Shown here: positions 36,088 through 51,018 of the stretch, piece after piece
Position numbering within the stretch: the stretch's first letter is position 1
Layout: every line of letters starts with the position of its first letter
Source: Scylla paramamosain
Taxonomy: Eukaryota; Arthropoda; Malacostraca; Decapoda; Portunidae
Assembly: GCF_035594125.1 (NCBI RefSeq)
Contig: NC_087185.1
Coordinates: 9,998,501-10,062,500 of the forward strand
DNA: 64,000 nt
Reading direction: 5' to 3'
The notes under the pieces: generated by a model
Seen by the model: only the letters and a program-made list of their open reading frames with translations
Databases searched by the model: none
What the model was told of the DNA's origin: nothing
Translations under genes and position numbers: made by a program

Positions 36088-38905
36088 TTTATTTCGCTTC
36101 TCCATAAAGGGTGTCTTGCTTGGGTTTTAGCGTTTCTGTACATAAGAACCTATAAAACACGTTTTTAGTAATGTTGTTTTGTATTCCTTTTTTTGTTTTT
36201 TAGTAAATAAAAAGCTCAAAAATACTCATAATACACTTTTTTCGTAATGTCTTTTTGTTTTCATATAGGGTAATTTCATGATCTTGGCATTTTTCTAGGT
36301 ATGAAACTCAAAAACACTCAATATAAACGATCTTTTTAATGGGGTAAATTTATATATATATATTTTTTTTTATTGCATACGTTTTAGCGTTTTAGTACGT
36401 AACTTTATAAACATTGAAAAGACACGTTTTTTGGTAATGTTGTTTTGTTTTCATAAACACTAAAAAGACGTTTCTTAAAATATCGTTACCTTTGCCAAAT
36501 ATAGGGTGCTTTGCATGCATTTTGGCGTTTTGTCACTTTAAAATATGAAATGCACTTAAAATACACGTTTTTGATAATGTTGTTCTGTTTCTCTCTACAT
36601 AGAGTCCTACACATGCAAATCTGAAAAAAAAAACACTCAATACAAGTTTCTCGTTATGCCTTTTCCATTCCCTATTGCATTGTACATTGCATGCATATTG
36701 ACCTAATATGCTGAAAAAGACACTAGAATTTTTTTTTTTTTTTTTGGTAATGGTAATCTGTTTCTAGTTTTTTTTTCATGCGTTTTATCGTTTTGTTACC
36801 TAAAAAGCTGAAAACAGACTCAGAATGTACAATATTAGTAATGTTGTTTCGTTTTCCCATATAAGGTGTATTCCATTCTTTTTAGCATTTTCGTGCCTAA
36901 CATGCACAAAAACACAAGAAAATACATTTCTTGTAATGTTGCTTCGTTCCTGAATATAAAGAGTTTTGCATCCATTTTGTCGTTTTCATATCTTACAGTA
37001 CGAAAAACACTTAAAATGCACGTTTTTAGTAATGTTGTTGTGTTTCTGAATAGGAAGTGTTATTCTTGCTTTTCCTCATTTTTGGTACCTAAAAAGCTGA
37101 AAACATCCATTATACATCTTTTTCGTAATGCATTTTTCTTTCCCCATATAGAATACTTTGTATGCGTTTCTGAGTTTTCCAAGTAACAAGCCGAAAACAC
37201 TCAGAACACTTTTTTTTTTTTTTAATGTTATTCTGTTTCTCCATAAAAGGTGTTTTGCATGAGTTTTAGCGTAAAAAGTAAAATAAAACTCTCAAAAGAC
37301 TCGTTTTTCGTAACTTTTTGTATTCCGCTATAAGGTAATTTTCCATGCTTTTTAGCGTTTTGTTGCCTAACGTGCTGAAAGACACATGAATACACGTTTC
37401 ACGTTTCTTGTAATCACGTTTCATTTTCGTATATAAAGGCTTTTCAGGTATTTTGGTAATGTAAAAAGAATTCAAAATGCGTGTTTTTAATAATTTCGTT
37501 CTGTTTCTCCATATATAGTTGTATTATCGCCTTTTTCCGTTTTGGTACCTAAGAAGCTTAAAAACACTTTCTCGTAATGTCTTTTCATTTCATCATGGAG
37601 AGTACTTTGCACGGTTTTTTTTCATTTTTGTAACAAACTCAGAAAACAATTGAACAAGTTTAAATAAAGTTATTGTGTTTCTGAATAAAGCATATTTATA
37701 TGCGTTTTAGCTTTTGGAAACGTAAGTAGCTCACAAACACAGAAAAGAGACATTTTTTGTAATATTTTGTTTTCCCAGATATATTGGACACACAAAGCGT
37801 TTTCGCTTTTATCGTTTTGGTGCCTAGCACGCTCATCAACATATGGAAAGACACTTCTGGAAAACTCGTTTCGCCATTTAGGGTGCATTACATAGACAAT
37901 GGCATTTTGGTACCTAACAATGTGAAATATACTTAAAATACACGTTTTTGGTAATGTTGTTTTGTTTCTCCAAAGAGATCGCTAGTCATGCGATTTCTCG
38001 TTTTTGTACCTAAGAAGCCCAAAAAAAACACTCTTAAGAAATGGTTCTCGCAATGCCCTTTCGTCTAAACATATAGGGAATTGTGGATGCATTTTGCCGG
38101 TTTTGTACGTAAAAAACCTGAAAACAGTCAAAATACTTGTTTTTGGTAAAATTATTCTGTTTCACCATGAACTGTTTTATATGGGTTTTATCGTTTCAGT
38201 ACGTAAGAAGATTAAAAACACTCAAAAGACATGTACGTAACGTTGTTTTGTATTCTTATATAAGGTGATTTCCATGCTTTTAAGCGTGTTGTTGCCTAAC
38301 ACGCTCAAAAGCACTGAAAAGACACGTTTCTGGTAATGCTGGTTCGTTTCCCCATATATGAACCTTCCTTGCCTCGTGCTGTTTTGCTACCTAATAATGT
38401 GAGAAAACACTCAAAATACACGTTTTTGGTAATGTTGTTAGTTTTTCGACATAGAGTACTATTCATTCGTTTTAGGATTTTGGTACCTAAGAAGATAAAA
38501 AAAAAAAAAAAAACTCATAATACACGCTTCTCGTAATTTCTCGTTTCCCCGTATAGAGTAAATTGCATTCATTTTTACTTTTCAACGTAACAAGCTCAAA
38601 ACATTTAAAACACATATTTTTTGATAAAGTTATTGTGTTTATGAAGGATGTTTTTGCATGTAATTTAGAGTTTTGGTACGTAAGAAGCTGAAATACACTC
38701 ATAAGATACGTTTTTTCCGTAATGTTTTGAATTTTCATACATAGTGATTTTAAGCACCTTGGTGCCTTACATGCTCAGAAACCCTCAAAGCACTAGTTTT
38801 TTTTCTGAAAAATGTCGTTTCCTTTCCTATTATAAGGGGCTTTGCATGCATTTTGTCGTTTTGGCGGGTAACAATGTGAAACACTCAAAATACATGATTT
38901 ATCTA
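36088..38905 (+). repeat. 96-bp satellite, forward block containing the duplication joint
   Basis: It opens with an M1 (CTTCTCCATAAAGGG) after the LINE. At 36,190-36,200 the start of an M2 (GTATTCC) jumps through a T-rich filler into the middle of an M4 (TAGTAAATAAAAAGCTC). From there on it repeats 6,385-9,110. A short TATATATATAT run lies at about 36,351-36,361. No gene is seen. Confidence 0.9.
36190..36200. other. Joint of the large tandem duplication
   Basis: Up to GTATTCCTT at 36,189 the sequence equals the end of copy 2 (58,912-58,920). From about 36,199 it equals the start of copy 1 (6,381). The joint is a T-rich filler with phase slip from M2 to M4. Confidence 0.8.
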
Positions 38906-41900
38906 TTTCGAAAAACAAAACAACATTACATTAATCGTTCCTTTTGAGTCTTTTCATTTATTTACGTACCAAAACGCTAAAACCCATGCAAAAAAACTTT
39001 AATGTAGAAACAGAATAATATCAAAATCATAAATTAATTTTTTTTTATAGCTTGTTACGTAGAAAAAGCGAAAATGCATGCAAAATACGCTATATAGGGA
39101 AACAAAAAAGTTTTCATGAGAAACTTGTATTATGAGTATTTTGAGGTTATTAGCTACCAAAATGTTAAAGTGCATGAATAACACTCTATATGGAGAAACA
39201 GAAAAGCATTATCGAAAACTTGTATCTCGACTGTATTTCATATTGTTAGGCAACAAATCACCAAAAGCATGCAAAGCGATATTTCCAAAAACGTGAGTGT
39301 TTATGAGCGTGCTAAGCACCAAAACCCAAAATGTATGGAAACCATCCTGTATGAGTAAACAAAATAATATAACTACATACATCTCTTTTCAGTGTTTTTT
39401 GAGATATGTACCAAAACGCCAAAATGCATGCAAAAAAAAAAAAAAAAACGTATGGAGGAATAGTAAAAAATTACAAAAGAAACGTGTTTTTAGTGCTTTT
39501 CAACTCAATACGTAGAAAACGACAAAATGTATGTAAATTATCTTTTATCTCGTAACGAAAAGATATTACAAGAAACGTGTATTTTTTTTGGTGTTATTGT
39601 GCTTCTTTGGTACCAAAACGAGAAAAAAGTATGCATAGCACCCTATATATAGAAACATAATAAGATAACCAAAAATTGGTATTTTGAGTGATTTTTCACA
39701 TTGTTAGATACCAAAACGCCAAAATGTATGGAAAGTAACTTATATCGGGATAGGAAACGAGATTTGAAGAAACGGGTCTTTTGTGTGTTTGTGAGCGTGC
39801 TAGGCACAAAAATGCTAAAAAAAAAAAAAAACGTAAAACAAACATTAATAAAACATCTTCTGAGAGTTTTTGAGCTACTTACGTTGTAAAATGATAAAAT
39901 GCATGGAAATGCTTTATAGAAAAACAAAATAACTTTAGCAAAAAACGTGTATTTTTTTCAGCTTTTTATGTACAAAAACGCTGAATTGCATGGAAAATAG
40001 TTTATAAGGGGGAAACGAAAGAACTTTACGAGAAACGTGTATTATGATTGTTTTTGAGCTTTTTAGGTACCAAACCAGAAAAAAATATTTATGAATATCA
40101 CACTATATAAAATAAACATAAATTATTATCAAAAAACTTGTATTTTGAATGTTTTTAATATTGTTAGGTATCAAAACGGCGAAGTGCATGGAAATATCCC
40201 TATAAGGGGAAAATCATATATTTTCAGTTTTTAACGTATTAGCAAGGAAAACGGTAAAAAAAAAAACACACATGAAAAACATCCTTATGGAAAATAAAAA
40301 ACGAGTGTTTTTGAGTTTTTTTTTTTAAGTCGAAAACACCAAAATGCATACAAACTATCCTATATGGGGAACCGAAACGACATTACAAAAAACTTTTATC
40401 ATTATTTTTTTTTTTTTATATTCTTAGGTACCAAAACGTTAAAACGCATGAATAGCGCTTTATTTGGAGAAAAAGAAGATTAATACCAAAAACGTGTATT
40501 GTAAGTGTATTTCACATTATTAGGAGATATAACAGTGAAATGCATGCAAAGCACTCGATATTGAGAAACGAAAAGTCTTTACAAGAAATCTGTTTTTTTG
40601 AGCTTCCAAAGTATCAAAACTCTAAAACGCATGAATAGCATTCTATATGAAAAAAAAAAAAACAATAGTACAAAAAAACGTGTCTTTTAGTGTTTTTTTC
40701 AGTATCTTACGTACCAAAAACGCAAAAAGAAACGCATGCAAAAAACAATTTATGGAGAAAAAGACTAATATTACCAAAAACAAGTTTTTTGAGTGTTTTA
40801 TGAGCTTAGGTGGAAAAACGCCAAAATACATCCTTCTTAGGTACGAAAATTTTATATGGAGAAACGAAAAGGCATTACAAGAAACGTGTTATGAATGTTT
40901 TTGAGCTTCTTAGGTACCAAAACGCAATAAACCATGAATAACATTCTATATGAAGATACAAAACAACATTGCCAAATACGTGTGTTTTGAGTGTTTTTTT
41001 TTTTCACATTCATAGATACCAAAACACCAAAATGCATCCAACGATCCCTATATAGGGAAAATAAATTAAATTTGTAGTAACGTGTCTTTTATGAGTTTAT
41101 TAGCGTGTTAAGTACCAAAACGATAAAAAAATAAACAAATAAAAATAAAAAACACCCTATATGGATAACAAAACGTCACCGAAACCGTCTCTTTTCAGCG
41201 TTTTTTCAGGTAATTACATATCATAATGGTAAAACGCATGCAAAAAAAAAACATTTATGGCGAAACATTATATATTTGCGAAAAAAAAAAATTGTTTTTG
41301 AGTTTGTTACAAAAACGGCAATATGCACGCAAAGTACACTATGGGAAATGAAAGGGCATTACCTGAAACGTGTATTATTAGTGCTTTTGAGCTTCTTAGG
41401 TACCAAAATGTTAAAAGGCATTAATAGCACTCTCTATTGAAAAAAAAAAAAAAAAACATTACCAAAAACTTGTGTTTTATGTGTATTACACATAAAACAC
41501 AAAAACAGGAAAAATAGGCTATAGTTGGAAAAGAAAATGATATTTCGTGAAACGTGTCTATTGAGAGTTTATGATCGTGTTAGGCACCAAAATGTTTTTG
41601 AGCTACTTACGTACCAAAACGCTAAAACGCACGTGAAACATGATTTATGGGGAAACACAATAAAATTGCGAAAAAGAAGTATGTTAAGGGTTTTCAGTTT
41701 GTTACCTACGAAAACGCCAAAATGTATGCAAAGTACCTAATATTAGGAAACGAAGAGACATTATAAGAAAAGTGTATTATCAGTGTTTTTAAGTTTTTTG
41801 GTACCAAAAAGTTAAAAGACATAAATAGTAATACTCTATATGGAAAAAAAAATAAATAAAAACACTTACCAAAAAACGTGATTTTTGAGTTTTTTTTTAC

Positions 41901-43210
41901 ATTGTAAGATAGCAAAAACGCCAAAGTGCATGCAAAGTGCCCTCTCTAGGGAAACGAAACGACATTTCCAGAAACATGTATTTTTCTTTTTTTTTTTTAA
42001 GTGTTTATGAGCGTGTTAGGCACGAAAACGCTAAAAGGCATGGAAAAGTTCCTCTATGGGGAAAGCAAAACATATCTAAAAACGTGTGTTTGGTGTGTTT
42101 TTGAGCTATATATGTACAAAAACCATAAAACGAATAGAAAACACCCTTTTAAATAGAAAGAGAACAATCTTAACAAAAACAAGTATTTAAATGCTTTTGA
42201 GTTTGTTACGTACAAAATCGCCAAAATGCATGCAAAGAATGAGGAAATGAAAAGACATTGCGAGAAACGTGTGTTATGAGTGTTTTTGAGTTTTCTGTCT
42301 ACGAAAACGCGAAAACTCTGTAATAAAACTCTAAATGGAGAAACAAAACAACATCAAAAGAAAAAAAACAAACGTGTTTTGTGTATTCTTTTACACTGTT
42401 AAGTAATTAAATGCATAAATACATGTAAGGTACCCTATATTAAGAAAAAAAAAAAAAAGACATTTCCAGGAACATGTTTTTTGAGTGATTATGATCTTGT
42501 TCGGTACCAAAACGCAAAAATGTATGCAAACACTCTTCATGTAGAAAACATGATAATATTAGTGAAACCAAGTATTTCGAGAGTTTTTGAGCTTATTACG
42601 TAGAAAAACGCCAAAACCCTTGATTACACGATCTGAGGAAACAAAAAACACATTACGAGAAACTTGTGTTATGAGTGTTTTTTTTTTGTTTCTTAGGTAC
42701 TAAAACGCTAAAACGCCTAAATATATGGAGACAATTAACATTATAAAAAAAACTTGCATTTTGAGTGTATTTCACATGGTTAGGTACCAAAATGCCAAAA
42801 TGTACGCAAAGCACACTTTATAGGAAAAGAAAACGATATTTCCAGAAATGTGTTTTTTGAGCGTTTATGAGCGTGTTAGGCACCAAAACGGTTAAAAAAA
42901 ACATGAAAAGTACCCAATATGGAAAAAAAGAAACATCATTACCAAAAACGTTTCTCTTCGGTCTTTTTGAGCGACTTACCAAAACGCTAAGAAGCATGCA
43001 AAACAACTTTTATGGAGAAACAGTATAAGTAATAAAATCGTGTGTTTTGAGTGCTTTTTCAGCTTGTTTCGTAGAAAAATGCCAAAATTCATGCAAAAAC
43101 GAAAAGACATCACGAAAAAGCTAAAACGGGTGTAAATAACCTTTATATAGGAACACAACATTAACAAAAGCGAGTATTTTTATTGCTTTTCACATTTTTA
43201 GGTAACAAAA
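38906..43210 (-). repeat. 96-bp satellite, reverse block
   Basis: This is the partner of 9,113-13,012. It retains about two monomers at 41,800-41,995 that are missing near 12,030, and about 240 bp at 42,970-43,210 next to the right switch that are missing near 13,012. No gene is seen. Confidence 0.9.
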
Positions 43211-44654
43211 AAGCCTAACAATTTGAAATAGACTCAAAATATATTTTGGCGTTTCGGTACCTAATAATGTGAAATATGCTCAGAACACACGTTTTTGTTA
43301 ATGTAGTTCTGTTTCTTCATAGAGTGCTGTTTATAGGTTTAGCGTTTTAATACCTAAAATGTAAAAAAAAAAATAATTATAATACAGGTTTTCGTAATGT
43401 CATTACGTCTCCCTATTAAGAGTATTTTGCATCCATTTTAATGTTTTTGTATGCAAGAAACTCAAAAAACTCTCAAAATACTTGTTTTTGGTAATGATAT
43501 TCTTCTACATAAAAGGTGTTTTGCATGCTTCTTTTTTAGGGTTTCTGTACGTAAGAGGCTGAAAAACACTCAAAAGACACGCTTTTTGGAAAAGTTGTTT
43601 TCTATTCCCATTTACGGTGTTTACCATTGCATTTTAGTGTTTTGGTGACAAACATACAAAGAAACACTAAAAAAACACACATTTTATCGTTTCCAAATAT
43701 ATTGGTACTTATCAATGTGAAAAAAAAACTCAAATTACACGGTTTTTGGTAATGTTGTTCTGTTTCTTCGTATAAGGTGGTATTAATGCGTTTTTGCGTT
43801 TCGGTACCTGGGAAGCTCAAAAACACTTATAATACACTTTTCTTCTAATGTCTTTTTTGTTTCCCCACATAGTATACTTTTCATATATTTTGGTGTTATT
43901 CTGTGTAACAAGCTCAAAAACACTCAAAATACTTGTTTTTGGTAATGTTATTCTGTTTCTGCATAAAGGGTGTTTTGCATGCATTTTACCTTTTTGGTAC
44001 ATAAGAAGTTCAAAAACACTCAAAAAGTCATGTTTTTCGTTAAGTCATTTTGTATTCCCAAATAAGGTGATTTCCATGCTTTTTAGCGTATTTGGTGCTT
44101 AACACGCTCAAAAACATTTAAAAGATACGTTTCTGGAAATCTCGTTTTTACCGATATAGAGGATTTTCAATGCATTTTGGTGATTTGCTATTTATTAATG
44201 TGAAAACACTCAAAATACACGTTTTTTTTTTTTTGTCTCGATATCGAGTACTATTCCTGAGTTTCAGCATTTTGTTACCTAAGATGTTTAAAAACACTTG
44301 TAATAGATTTTCTTCGTAATGTCCTTTCGTTTCCCCATATAACGTTATTTTCATGCATTTCTGCATTTTTGTACGTAACATGCTAAAAACACTTGAAATA
44401 GTTATTTTTTGTAAAATTATTCTTTTTCTCCATAAAGTGTTTTGTATTCGTTATAGCGTTTTGTACGTAGGAAGCTCTATAACATTCAAAAGACACGTTT
44501 TTTCGTAATGATGTTTTATATTGCCATATACGTTGCTTTGCATGCATTTTGGCGTTATGTTAAAAAATACACTCAAAATATACGTTTTAGGTAGTTTTTT
44601 TTTCATATTAAGTGCTGTCAATGCGTTTTAGCGTCTTTGTACCTAAAAAGGTAA

Positions 44655-44825
<171 letters not shown>

Positions 44826-44949
44826 GTGTTTTGCATGTTTTACAGTTTTGGTGCTAAAGAAATTCTAAAACCCTGAATAGACACTTGTTACATGTATATT
44901 CCCATATAGGGTGATTTCCATGCCTTTTAGCGTTATGATGCCTAATAGG

Positions 44950-44983
44950 AAAAAAAAAAATAAATAAATAAATAAATAAAAAA
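44950..44983 (+). repeat. (AAAT)n simple repeat
   Basis: An A run followed by five TAAA units inside an M2, expanded compared with the equivalent site at about 14,871-14,895 in copy 1. Confidence 0.9.
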
Positions 44984-47375
44984 CCTCAAAGGACATTTTT
45001 TCTAGTAATGTAGTTTTATTTCCTTATATAGGTGACTGTGAATACATTATGGCATTTTGGTACCTAATAATAATATAAAAAAACACTCAAAATACAACTT
45101 ATTGGTAATGTTGTTCTGATTTGTCGATACAAAGTGCACTATAAAATTCATGCGTTTTGGTATTTTGCTACCTAAGAAGCTCTAAAACTCTCATTATAGA
45201 CGTTTTTCCTAATGTCTTTTTGTTTAACATTACAGAGTCTTTTGCTTGCATTTTGGCATTTTTCCACGTACTAAGCTCAAAAACAAACAAAAACATGTTT
45301 TTCATACTTAAACTGTTTCTTCATGTTTTTTTTTTTTTTTTGCAAGCGTTTCAGCGTTTTTGGTACGTAAGTAGCTCAAAAACACTATAAAGAGACGTTG
45401 TGGTAATGTCTTGTTCTCCCATATAGGGTACTTTCCCTCCTTTTTTTTATCGTTTGGGTGTCTGCACGCACATAAATATAAAAAAAAAAAAAAACACGTT
45501 TCTGGATATCTCGCTTCCTTTCTTCATATAGGGTGCTTTCCACGGATTTTAAAACCTAACAATATGATATACACTCAAAATAACACGTAATGTAATTCTG
45601 TTTCTCTCTATAGAGTGTTATTCATACTCATTCATAGCGTTTTGGTACCTATGAAACTAATAAAATACTCATAATACACGTTTTTCGTAATGTTTATATC
45701 CATTTCCCCATTTAGGGTAATTTGCTCACTTTTTGGCGTTTTTCTACGAAACAAGTTGAAAAAATACACTCAAAATACTTATTTTCTTAATATTATTAAT
45801 AATATTTTGCATGCGTTTCAAAGTTTTGGTACATAAGTTGCTCAAAAACAGTGGAAAAAAACGTTTCTGGTAATGTATTGTTTTCCCATAGAGGGTGCTT
45901 TTTTTGTTTCTTTTTTTTTTCGTTTTGGTATCTAACACCTTCATTAACAATCAAAAGACACTTTTCTTGAACTCTCGTTTTCTTTCACCATATAGTGTGT
46001 TTTGTTTGCATTTTAGAGTTTTGGTACCTGACGATGTGAAACACACTCAAAATACATATTTTTGGAAATATTGTTCTTTTTTTTTCTATAGAGTACTAAT
46101 TATTGCCCTTTAGCAGTTTGTTACTAAGAAGTAAAAAAAAAAAAAAAACCTTTCTCGTAATATTTTTTTTTTCCATTTAACCAAATAGGGTACTTGGAAT
46201 GTATTTTGACGTTTTTCACGTAACAGCCTCAAAAACAATTAAAAAAAAAAACGTTTTTGGTAATGTTATTCTGTTTCTCCATCAAGAGTATTTTGCATTC
46301 GTTTTAGTTGATAAAAAAATACTGAAAAGAAACATTTTTGTTAATGTTTTGTTTTCCATTACAGTGTGATTTCCATGCTTTTCATCGTTTTGGAGCTAGA
46401 ACACTCATAAACACTCAAAAGACACCTTTCTGGAATACTCGTTTCCTTTCGCATGCTTTGTATGCGTACCTAACAATGAGAAATACACTCCAATTACAAG
46501 TTTTTCGTAATGTTATTATGTCTCCATGAAGATTTTTTTTTCTTTTTTTTTGCATCCGGCTTAGGTTTTTGGTATGTAATAAGCTCAAAACACTTAAAAG
46601 ACATGTTTTCCTTAGTGTTGTTTTGTTGTTCAAATCAAGTGATTTCCAAGCTTTATATCGGTTTAGTATCTAAACACTCAAAAGGCAAGTTTCTGGAAAC
46701 ATCGTTTCATTTCCTCATAAGGGTTACTTTGCATGCATTTTTGCGTTTTCTACGTAACAAACTCATAAACACTTAAAATACTTGTTTTTGGCAATTTTAT
46801 TCTGTTTCTCAATAAAGAGTGTTTTGCAAATGTATTAGCGTTTTGGTACGTAAGAAGCTCAAAAAAATTGAAAACACACGTTTTTGATAATGTTTTTTAT
46901 TCCCATATGGTCATCTTTCCATGCTTTTTTAGCATTCTGGTACCTAGCAGATTCATAAACATTCAAAAGACACGTTTCATTAAATTTAGTTTCGTTTGTT
47001 AGTTAGTGGGCTTCCATACATTTTGGCGTTTTGGCACCTAACAATATAAATAAACACTCAAAATACACGTTTTTGGTGATGTTGTTATGTTTACCCATAC
47101 AGAGTGCTATTCATGCGTTTTCACATTTTGCTACCTAAGAAGCTCAAATTTACTCATAATACTCGTTTCTCGTAATGTCTTTTTCTTTCTTCATATAGAA
47201 CACTTTCCATACATTATGGCGTTTTTCTACCTAACAAGCTCAAAAACTCTCAAACGATTTCTTTTTGGTGATATTATTCTGTTTTTCAATAAAGGGTGTT
47301 TTTCGTGCATTTTACCTTCTTGGTACGTAAGAAGCTGAAAAAAAACCTCAAAAGTAGTTTTTTTTCCTTGTATAT

Positions 47376-50300
47376 GTGTGTATGAACTTAACCACAAAAC
47401 AGTAAAAAGCATGAAAACTTCACTATACTGGAAAAGCAAAACAACATTCCCCCCAAAAACGTATTTTTTTGGGTATTTTTCAGCTACTTACGTACAAAAA
47501 CGCTAAAATGCTTGCAAAACTCCCTTTATGGAAAAAAAACAAATAACCTTACCAGAAACTAGTATTTCATTTTATTTCTTAAGCTTGTCACGTACAAAAG
47601 CGCCAAAATGTATGCAAAGTATACTATATATGGATAAGAAAGTACATTATGAGAAACGTGCAGTAAGAGTGTTTTCAACTTATTAGTTACAAAAACGCTA
47701 AAGCGAATGAATAGCACTCTATATGGAGAAACAAAAACGCTAAAATGCATGCAAAGCATCATATATGAGGGAAAATACGAAACTTCTAGAAACGTGTCTT
47801 ATCAGTGTTTTGTAAGCGTATTAGGTACCAAAACGCTAAAAAGCAAGGAAAGAACCATACATGGGAAAACAAAACATTACAAAAAAGACTTTTCATTGTT
47901 TAGAGCTACTTACATACTAAAACGCAAAGGCGCATGCAAAACACCTTTTATGGAGAAACAGGAAAACGTGTATTTTTAATGTTTTAAGCTAATTACGTAA
48001 GAAATTGTCAAAATTCATGTAAAGTTCCCAATATGGGGAAACGAAAAGACATTACGAGAAACGTATATTGTAAGTGTTTTAGACCTTACTAGGTTGAAAA
48101 ATACGAAAATGCATGAATACCACTCTATATGGAGAAACAGAGCAACTTTACTAAAAACGTGTATTTTGTTTGTTTTCACAATGTTATGTACCAAAACGTC
48201 GAAATTCTTGCAAAGTGCAATCTATGGGAGAAACGAAACGAAATTTCCAGAAACGTGAATTTTGAGTGTTTATGAGCGTGTTAGGCACCAAAACTCTAAA
48301 AAATAAAAATGGAAAGCATCCTATATGGGAATACAAAACAAAATTACCCAAAAAATAGTATTTTTTTTTTGTGTTTTGAGCTACTTTTATATTAAAACGC
48401 TTGAATAGACGCAAAACACGCTTTATAGAGAAACAAAATAACAATACAAAAAAAACTATATTTTCAGTGTTTTTGAGGTATGTAAGTAGAATAACGCCGA
48501 AATGTATGCAAAGTTCCCTATGCCAGGAAACGAAGACATTTCGAGAAACGTGTATTATGAGAGCTTTTGAGCTTTTTAGGTACGAAACACAAAGGCACCT
48601 TAATAGTACTCTATATGGAGAAACAAAACAACACGAATGAAAATATATATTTTGAGGGGTTTTCATATTATTAGGTACCAAAACGCAAAAATACATGCAA
48701 AGACTTCTAAAAGACGATAAAAAACGACATTAGAAGAAACCTATCTTTTGAGAGTGTTTCTACGTGTTAGGCACCAAAACACTAAGAAGTATGAAAAGAG
48801 CACTATGTTGGAAGGGAAAAAGAAATAACCAACAAAGTAACTTTTCACGTGTTTGGAAGTTTTTAAATTTATAATGTACCAAAACGATAAAACATGAAAA
48901 AAAAACACCCTCTCTGCAGAAACATAAAAACATTACCAAAAACGAGCATTTTGAGCGATTTTTCAGCTTTTTATGTACAAAAGCGTCAAAATGCATATAA
49001 AGTATCATATATGAGAAAACGAAAAGACTTTAAGAGAAACCAGTATTATGATTATTTTTTTTTTAGCTTATTAGGTACCAAAAACGATAAAACGTGTGAT
49101 TTGCATTCTGTATGGAGAAAACGTGTATTATAAGTGTATTTAGCTTTGTTAGGTATCAAAACGACATTTCCAGAAACATGTCTTTTGAGAGTTTATGATT
49201 GTGTTAGGCACAAAAAGCTCTTAAAAAGCATGGAAAGTACCGTAAATGGGAAAAACATTAAGTGTTTTGAGCAACTTATGTACCAAACCATAAAAACGAT
49301 TGCAAAACACACTTTATGGAGAAATTCAAAAACCAAAAAAAATGCATTTTGAGAGATTTTGAGCCTGTTACATACAAAAACGATAAAATACATGCAAATA
49401 ACCCTAAAAGGGGAAAAGAAAACATTAAAAGAAACGTATATTTTGAGTGCTATTGAGCTTTATAGGTACCAGAACACTAAAACGTATGAACAATACTCTA
49501 TATGGAGAAACAGAACAAGATTAACCAAAACTTGTGTTTTAAGGCTTTTTTCACGTTATTAGGTACCGCAACGCGAAAATGCATGCAAAGCATACTATAT
49601 GGGGAGAGGAAACATTTCCAGAAACATGTCCTTTTAGTGTTTATGAGCGAGTTATGTACCAAGAAGATAAAAACCAAGGAAAGCACCCTATAGGAGAAAA
49701 CAAAAGATTACAAAAACTTTTCTTTTCAGTGCTTATGAGCTACTTACATACAAAAACACTTAAACGCATCCAAAACGCCTTTTTTTTTGGAAAAACTGAA
49801 TAACATTACCAAAAAAAAAACGTGTATTTTCAATGTTTTTGAGCTTGTTACACACACAAAAAAAAAGAAGTAACCAAAGACATTATGAGAAACTTATATT
49901 AAGAGCGTTTTTGAGCTTCTCAGGTACCAAAACGCGAAAATGCATGAATAATACTCTCTTTGGAGAAACACAACAATATTACATACCAAAACGCTAAAAA
50001 GCAACGAAAACTCTCTATTTGGAAAAAGTAAAACATTACCAAAAACGTGTCTTTTGAGAGTTTTTACAGCTACTTACGTACCATAACGCTAAAATGCATG
50101 CAAAGCACATTTTATGGAGAAATAGAATAACATTACCAGAAACGTGTTTTTTTTTTTATCTTACGTATAAAAAAAATGCATGCAGAGTATCCTAAATGGC
50201 GATACGAAAAGAAATAAAACGACACTTCTTTTATCAGTGCTTTGAGATTCTTAGGTACCAAAATGCACAAACGCATGTATAACATTATATATGAAGAAAC

Positions 50301-51018
50301 AGAAGAACATTACCGAAAACGTATATTTTGAGTATTTTTTTCACATTGTTACGTAACAAAAACGCCAAAATGCATGGAAATCACCCAATATGGATAAATA
50401 ATGGAGATGGACATGGATAATGGACGAGAAAAATGTATTAATAGTGTTTTTGAGCGTCTTAGGTACCAAACGCGAAAACTGTTTATTACCACGGTATATG
50501 GAGAAAAAGAACATTTCCAAAAATGTTTATTTTGAGTGTTTTTCACAATTTTATGTACCAAAACGTCAAAATGCCTCCAGAGCAGCATCTTTGGGGAGAT
50601 GAAACGACATTTCCAGAAACATGTCTTTTGAGTGTTGATGAACGTGTTAGGTACCAAAGTTATAAAAAAAAAAAACATTGAAAGCTACCTATATGAAAGA
50701 ACAAAACAACCAAAAATTTATCTTTTGGGTATTTTCAGCTACTTACGTACCATAACGCTGAGATGTATGCAAAACACCCTTTATTACCATAAACAATTTT
50801 TTTTCTTTTTACATATAAAAAGAAACATAAATGCATGCAAAATACTTTGCAAGGGGAAACGAAAAGACATTAGAAGAAACTTTTATTATGAGTGTTTTTT
50901 TTTTTTTTTCTTAGGTACCAAGACCTATTTGACACATTGAAGAGAACTCTATATGGAGAAAATAACAAGATTACAAAAATGTACTTTTTGAGTGTTTTTC
51001 ACATTGTTAGGTAAGAAA
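47376..51018 (-). repeat. 96-bp satellite, reverse block
   Basis: Partner of 17,246-20,950. It lacks about one monomer near 49,160 compared with 19,030-19,080 (ATCAAAACG runs straight into ACATTTCCAG). No gene is seen. Confidence 0.9.

Larger units (their letters stand above)
6381..36190 (+). repeat. Large tandem duplication, copy 1 (~29.8 kb)
   Basis: Copy 1 of a direct duplication whose other copy starts at about 36,199. Matched landmarks include 6,385/36,203 (GTAAATAAAAA), 8,207/38,004, 14,741/44,821, 19,494/49,579 and the CR1-like LINE at 34,281/57,151. Similarity by eye is above roughly 90 percent with scattered indels. Copy 1 is about 7 kb longer than copy 2 because it contains the inverted palindrome arm at about 22,851-29,887. 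The flanks at 6,381 and at 58,920 read as ordinary satellite, so the joint at 36,190-36,200 is the novel one. Confidence 0.9.

Noticed and set aside
36345..36365. TATATATATAT run as a promoter TATA box
   Set aside because: It is a short local AT expansion of a satellite T-run, absent from the partner site near 6,530, and no gene follows.
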